Assembly: GCF_014529535.1 (NCBI RefSeq)
Contig: NW_023503313.1
Coordinates: 1,880,081 to 1,944,080, forward strand
Reading direction: 5' to 3'
Length of the DNA stretch: 64,000 nucleotides
DNA from: Bradysia coprophila
Lineage: Eukaryota > Arthropoda > Insecta > Diptera > Sciaridae
Part shown: positions 60,301 through 64,000 of the stretch, piece after piece
How the letters are laid out: each line of letters opens with the position of its first letter
How positions within the stretch are numbered: position 1 is the stretch's first letter
Notes under the pieces: model-generated
The model's input: only the letters and a program-made list of their open reading frames with translations
What the model was told of the DNA's origin: nothing
Databases searched by the model: none
Translations under genes and position numbers: made by a program

Positions 60301-61092
60301 CTTTTCTGTAGCGGAAATGTCCATATCTGTGTTATGTGTCTGCAAGTTTGATGAACTTTCGTCCAATGTTGTTGGGAGTTCTTCGGCTGCTAGTTCGTTG
60401 CTTTTTTTAATAGTGATTTTCATGCCTTGCTGGTGTTGCGTCAATGCGGTATCGGTCGATCTGTAGTATCCGGGTTGAATGGTCTTTGGAGCGATCGACG
60501 GACTGAGTTGGCGGAAGTGACCAGAGTCTGTTGGGCCAGTGAACAACATAAATAGACGTAGTTTTTTCCGGTCTATTATCTGTTTACCTGTTGTTCCGGC
60601 TTCATAGCATGTGTAGTTCAGCCTCTCATCTCTTTGAAAGATGTGGACAATGAAACCATATAACTCCGCTAGTGCAATCAGTTCGCTGAACGTACCAAAG
60701 TTGCCGGACTTAGCCATATATCTTCGGTACGATTGTTTAATGGTTTCGTTTTGCTGTTCATTTTTGCCGTAACTTGCTAGGTTGTCAATTCGTTTGTTCA
60801 AGTTGAATTCGATGTTGCCGAAGAAGCGTTCCCAATTTTGTTGGAAGCCGATGGAATTGCGTGATAGTATATAATTCACCGCCTCCAAGCGCAAAGCGTG
60901 TGCTGTTGGTGGTGCTCTTTCGAAGTGATGTTTGTTTTGGTCGATGAAGCCCAAGACTGAGGAGAAGAGACAATCACCGTCGTGCTCAACTTCTACGATA
61001 TTGAAGACTCCACACTCATCAATCGAACGGCTGTCAATTTGAAACTGGTTCAGCTGGTTTAGAAGTTGAGATCTTGTGATCCTAGACGACAT
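57385..61092 (-). CDS. Non-LTR retrotransposon polyprotein: OTU protease, C2H2, RT, CCHC, restriction-like endonuclease
   Basis: Uninterrupted 1235-aa ORF. Residues about 34-197 resemble an OTU cysteine protease: EHDGDCLFSSVLG with Asp38/Cys41, a helix SELIALAELYG, and GHFRQL with His192. A C2H2 finger uses C291, C294, H307 and H311. The reverse transcriptase spans about 530-830, with TSAGPDRI, FLDVSKAFDRIGH, VPQGAPLSPMLFNI and the catalytic FADD at 762-765. A CCHC knuckle (C1061, C1064, H1073, C1078) is followed by a restriction-like endonuclease with SDIIAFD and IIDPTIRYE (D1124, D1139). Finger, RT, knuckle and C-terminal nuclease in that order define the R2/R4/NeSL type of target-primed retroelement. 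The N-terminal OTU domain is the unusual part. The intact frame suggests recent or current activity. A shorter upstream frame (61082-61450) overlaps the start by 11 bp. The element lies within ATCGATA-rich DNA of a hAT-like element. Confidence 0.9.
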   Translation of the reverse strand: MSSRITRSQLLNQLNQFQIDSRSIDECGVFNIVEVEHDGDCLFSSVLGFIDQNKHHFERAPPTAHALRLEAVNYILSRNSIGFQQNWERFFGNIEFNLNKRIDNLASYGKNEQQNETIKQSYRRYMAKSGNFGTFSELIALAELYGFIVHIFQRDERLNYTCYEAGTTGKQIIDRKKLRLFMLFTGPTDSGHFRQLSPSIAPKTIQPGYYRSTDTALTQHQQGMKITIKKSNELAAEELPTTLDESSSNLQTHNTDMDISATEKAASPEETNETANSKSSNDEPVAQSFTCDVCKQTFDSKRGLNVHRNRHANEANAATAKQIRSRCEKSIVSAPTTEELGASNDGPTSTDVQSNKAALDSECNTWQKVFGNHETAEEVDIESFERDVAKFQKFLLKANQRLPGPQHPSVKFYRLRQQKKNRKVLSAQQSRSSNPQRTDAKVRQRRRDKYQYDLAQYWYYNQRKKAVRAVMTSGTVRQCKIKLDLIENHFKKIFETTNDRILEHYSPSEAKDNIFLCEEDIRIQLKRTKLDTSAGPDRILIKTLRQLNVSKTISSIGNVMLKTSYVPLGFRSGRVILSDKDGDVNLVTNWRPISIYSILRRIIERALDSALRSQTSINCNQRGFVIGIPGCHVNAKLINACLLHAKKNKKNCVVVFLDVSKAFDRIGHSHILKALMAQGVSLNLRNLIMNLLTDNSVEIAIGKESTKPITIKCGVPQGAPLSPMLFNIAIDFIYQEICDPQFAENNGYKLSDEYDSLCLSGFADDQAITSESTESAIRSIDLVQMLFAKIGLSVNPAKSQAIIIKGGVMVVEEMKLSDGSVIRSIKADERIKYLGCSFNSELIFDTTTIEELYKNLEKLSVSPLLKPDQKLNVINQYVFPTLIYPLQSAPINKVPGYFTKGLDVMIRRSVKEIIGIPQRSNDNLFYAPRKLRGLGLLRAEWEVHLQHFAIANKLSKVEDGLFQSIANCDEEMSACVRALNAEGDTTKVLRAALRNEAYQRWCNLSYQGSGVIHFGQHTASNDFVYNKNSLSSSEWVAAIKLSINYANLNGVPGVSNSSSLCRKCERENETIAHVTGSCPSSSLLVTSRHHSVKHIIAELLREIGFICFCEVYAIDTEGKSRFSDIIAFDSKSNNAYIIDPTIRYETNDRNQDESIAKEKREIYEKCIPFYAERYRDSYGERNWSVRGLWFGSRGCIGKSVINFFNELKLNCDILKDISEAILIKTISIINNHIYN

Positions 61093-61984
61093 TCTTTGTA
61101 AGGCTTTTCGTATTTCGATATTTGGTAGGACTTAGTGGCCGCTTGCGCCATGTGAATGCATTGTTGTAGTTGTTTGATAAGTTGGTGTCATGAAACGATA
61201 ACAAGTAAAAACGAGATTTTGCGCAGTGTTGGCCCAAAGAGAAATTAAAATCAGTCTCAAACCTTCTAGGGCGACTACAGACACCGCTCACTGTTTTGAA
61301 TTTTGCGCCAGAGCCAGTCGGAGAGATTTTTCGGAGTCTGGTAGCACTGCGATATGAGAAACAGCTGTTTGCTCCAGTGACAGGTGTTTGTTTGTTTTCA
61401 TTCGAACCCAGAAAAGCGTAGATTAACAACCAGAATCGCGCGTTACTCACTGAATTTCAACTTTTTCCAGTATCTGAGGCGCCTGGCTTCGTTTTGGGAA
61501 CCTATACACTTTTCTACAAAAACTTTAGACCACTATTTTTGACGGTTTTACAGAACAATTCGAACTAAGAGTAAACACTGTGTAAACACACACACACATA
61601 AACATAAACATGTTCCGATATTAATTCGAAGCAATCGTTTAATTTAACACCACAATTTATATTTAGAACCTAATCCGAAAAAAGTGATTTAAATGCCCAA
61701 AACACCGCATTCTTACAAAAAAAACATTTTGATCCTTAATCACTTTGTGATTTGATTAATTTCTCGTTTTTAATTTACAAGAAAATAAAAATTGAAAGTC
61801 TTGCCCCGCGAACCACACTTTAAAATTTATTATATTTCATTTATTGTTGTGTATTTAACAGTTTCTCCTACATTTAAAATGATCATTTCTCACATTAAAC
61901 TAATCTACGAAACTCATCTAAAAGCACCTTTTCATCGTAAAGTGTTCATTAATTTCAACCGTAAATCAAAACTCAAAAACCGCT
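61093..61984 (-). other. Presumed 5' region of the retrotransposon
   Basis: Lies between the polyprotein start and the ATCGATA-rich tract. It contains a 122-codon frame, 61082-61450 (-), which is basic and Ser/Asn-rich. Its stop overlaps the polyprotein start codon, so it may be a leader ORF or part of the 5' UTR. The left half is GC-moderate and the right half AT-rich, so the true element boundary lies somewhere between 61450 and 61985. Confidence 0.4.
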
Positions 61985-62240
61985 ATTGATATTTTGATAA
62001 TTATCAAGATATCGATAATTCGATATATCGATATTTCGGTCCGAAAATCCGATATTTATCGATATATTCCGATATATCGGTATATTATCATGAATTTTCA
62101 GATAAATATCAAAATATCGATATTTTGATAATTATCGAATTTCGATATTTTGATAATTATCGATAATTATTAAATTATCGATAACGATATGATTAATCGA
62201 TTATCGATAATTTCTTTCTATTGATATTATCGATAATTTT
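61985..62240. repeat. ATCGATA/TTATCGATAA palindromic simple repeat, right side
   Basis: Dense, imperfect iterations of ATCGATA, ATTATCGATAAT and TCGATATATCGATA, matching the tract at 57130-57235. Together they form the subterminal parts of the hAT-like element. Confidence 0.8.
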
Positions 62241-62258
62241 GAACGCCTCCCATCCCTA

Positions 62259-62266
62259 CTATTTAT
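62259..62266. repeat. Target-site duplication, right (CTATTTAT)
   Basis: Exact 8-bp match to 57111-57118. Confidence 0.8.
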
Positions 62267-62626
62267 CGATTTCACATTTTTAGTGCTATCAGTGTATGTT
62301 AAGTCTGGTAGAGACATTAGATTATTACGAACAAATTGAACAACTTTACATAAAAAAATTAACTAAGCGTTGGAAAAATTCGTTGCAACTTGATTACCCG
62401 AACATAATTGTTTAGTCTTAATTTCAATCTCTGAAGGAATTATATTTTTTCAATTCCTGGCTGGGATTAATAATTTAAATTTCCCTAAAAAAATGCTAAT
62501 TGAAGGTAATCCGCATGGACCTTAAAATTTTAATCCCATTTTTTTATCTGTGCAGCATCAAAATAGGTTCATTGTTACATATATAATCGTATATCAGACT
62601 ATGTGTATTTGTCGCATTTTTTTCAG

Positions 62627-62721
62627 TAAGTTTAGAAATCGTACATCCATTCGAAATTCCTGCGTCTAAAATACGACCGCAAGCATTTCAATTAAATGTA
62701 GACCGAAATTTAGGTCGTTTG
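62627..62721 (+). CDS. Candidate internal exon of an unrecognised gene
   Basis: A 95-bp open block preceded by a strong acceptor (GCATTTTTTTCAG) and followed by a good donor (TTG/GTATGT). It encodes about 31 residues (SLEIVHPFEIPASKIRPQAF, then QLNVDRNLGRL). A further acceptor, ATATATCAG, opens a phase-compatible short exon at 62865-62903 that ends in TAA. A frame with coding-like composition also occurs at 62296-62412 (MLSLVETLDYYEQIEQLY), but I cannot splice it in phase. If real, the gene reads rightward and its 5' exons lie upstream, possibly beyond the nested transposon. No family recognised. Confidence 0.3.
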
Positions 62722-62903
62722 GTATGTACGAAAATAAAGCGACTACACGAAAGCTAATCTGAATATGTAACAATTCATCTGTGCCGTTGAAAACAGATCA
62801 AACATTTTTTTTTTTCATTTTTTTTGTTATTAACTATAAAATTTTGCTTTATTTCATATATCAGCCAAATAGGTTGTATAACAACGTACTTATTCGAATA
62901 TAA

Positions 62904-63654
62904 TATTGTTGACGAGACGAACGATGAAATGTAAAATTTGTAGAACGATGTGTAATGAGACTAAAAGGTCGTTAGATTAAAAGAAGAAGAAGATGAAAAC
63001 TTTATACCTTCTTTCTCTTATAAGCTTTCAATGATATGCAGCGGTGGTTATGCTGACCGATACATACAAAATAATAATAATCACCTTTAAAGGGGACGAC
63101 CGGTGTTTAACGCAACGCAAAAGTGTTATTCTAATCAAATGTTAGTTTTTGCAAAATAAGATTTCCATTAAGAGTTAAAATGACTATAAGAACTTTTAAG
63201 TGTATAATGTCCAGTGAAACTAATACAATTGACTTCTGACCTTCCATTCATTTCTATTGTAATTATGTGCGAATGCGGGAATAAAAATGATTTCTACCTA
63301 ACGGCTTATCATATGTTATCGACGAAAAAAAAATGAATGATGAGCCCTGGTTACTGTCATCCGATACTGTAAAATTTTTGCTTGTTGATATGAGATTCAA
63401 GTATGGCATCGAATAAAATAAGTGAAAATTTAATAAAGTAAATCGTTTCGGACAAATTAATAAATATTCACGGAAAAAGTACAACAAGCTGTAAGTCAGA
63501 CAAAGATGAAGATGGAAAGATTATGAGCGATTATGATACAAGATATCTTCTCATTATGATACAGGTGTTCTACTGACTCACAGCGTATCCACTTCTTTGT
63601 GAATCTGGAATGCGAGACATGTTTATATTGAACATTTTTTTTTATTTACCTGAC
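62904..63654. other. AT-rich stretch, no gene seen
   Basis: Short fortuitous frames only (for example 63263-63487, -). No bounded repeat was recognised. Confidence 0.4.
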
Positions 63655-63802
63655 GAGATTTGAGTCGACGATCTACACGGCCACAATTTGTTATTAATCC
63701 CAACGTGGCTTATTTTGAACCGTTGTTTCAAAGAAACTAATTCTTCGTGGGATTAAAATGCAAATTGCCAGATATGACAAGATCGCCAGTTCAAACGTTA
63801 CA
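63655..63802 (-). repeat. Dispersed SINE-like repeat, copy 2
   Basis: Diverged relative of 56478-56622. On the minus strand it shows GTTTGAACTGGCGATCTTG, then TTTTAATCCCACGAAGAATT, then AGATCGTCGACTC in the same order and similar spacing. Confidence 0.35.
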
Positions 63803-64000
63803 ATTTTTTCGGGATTTTCATTTTTATATTCTTCTGTAGTTTTCTTACCATTTTAATTCAACATGCCTATTTTTCCATTGTAAAGTGGATCTGTTGACCG
63901 CTAAAATTGGTATTCTTTCCAATTTCAATCTTCTCTACATCTATACCATCTTTGTGATGCCTTAATTGATTTAATGATTTCTTGAAACTGGCAGTATCTT

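Larger units (their letters stand above)
57119..62258. mobile_element. hAT-like element with ATCGATA-rich ends, carrying a nested retrotransposon
   Basis: The left terminus TAGGCATGGGCGATAAT is an imperfect inverted match to the right terminus (TAGGGATGGGAGGCG read inward), and an exact 8-bp duplication CTATTTAT flanks both. An 8-bp duplication with short TAGGGATGGG-type ends is characteristic of hAT elements. Subterminal DNA on both sides (57130-57235 and 61985-62240) is packed with ATCGATA/ATTATCGATAAT palindromic repeats. No hAT transposase is visible. The interior is occupied by the retrotransposon ORF at 57385-61092, so the host element was probably a short non-autonomous one. Confidence 0.75.

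Overview
This window is nuclear DNA from an insect, most likely a dipteran and possibly a lower dipteran such as a fungus gnat. The evidence is AT-rich intergenic DNA, many short introns of about 50-100 bp, an Osiris-family gene (an insect-specific family), and five conserved animal genes whose exons can be joined frame-perfectly by hand. The exact species cannot be read from the sequence. There are no operons, rRNA, tRNA or CRISPR arrays.

Conserved genes, left to right. 888-4310 (-) is Hem/NCKAP1, the Nap1 subunit of the WAVE actin-regulatory complex. 12815-17896 (+) is Patr-1/PATL1, an mRNA decapping and decay scaffold. 26868-27561 (+) is a small secreted-looking GGY-repeat protein with an Asp/His-rich tail. 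28196-29776 (+) is NSUN4, a mitochondrial rRNA m5C methyltransferase. 30575-34225 (-) is an X11/Mint adaptor with one PTB and two PDZ domains. 35950-44238 (+) is VPS18/deep orange, a HOPS/CORVET tethering subunit with a C-terminal RING. 52905-53771 (-) is an Osiris protein. Two small unrecognised single-exon ORFs (5676-6260 and 8020-8319, both -) and a Cys-rich likely terminal exon (11758-12206, -) lie between Hem and Patr-1.

Mobile DNA dominates the rest, and almost all of it is foldback-shaped. The best resolved element is a 2.55-kb foldback transposon at 9128-11678. It has a 9-bp target duplication, arms built of short tandem subrepeats, and a GC-rich 143-bp satellite in its core with a three-unit higher-order period. 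A near-continuous palindrome with arms of about 1.3 kb lies at 20637-23491. An intact 1235-aa retrotransposon ORF at 57385-61092 (-) combines an OTU-type cysteine protease, a C2H2 finger, a reverse transcriptase, a CCHC knuckle and a restriction-like endonuclease. It sits inside a hAT-like element (57119-62258) that has an 8-bp target duplication and ATCGATA-rich ends. A decayed retroelement at 48600-50087 is interrupted by a small MITE with a 9-10 bp target duplication. More than ten further hairpin MITEs are scattered through introns and intergenic DNA. The second intron of VPS18 carries a minisatellite of about 145 bp per unit, with roughly ten units.

The conserved genes are housekeeping or neuronal and trafficking genes with no evident shared pathway. 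The novelty of the window lies in its nested mobile elements and large inverted repeats.
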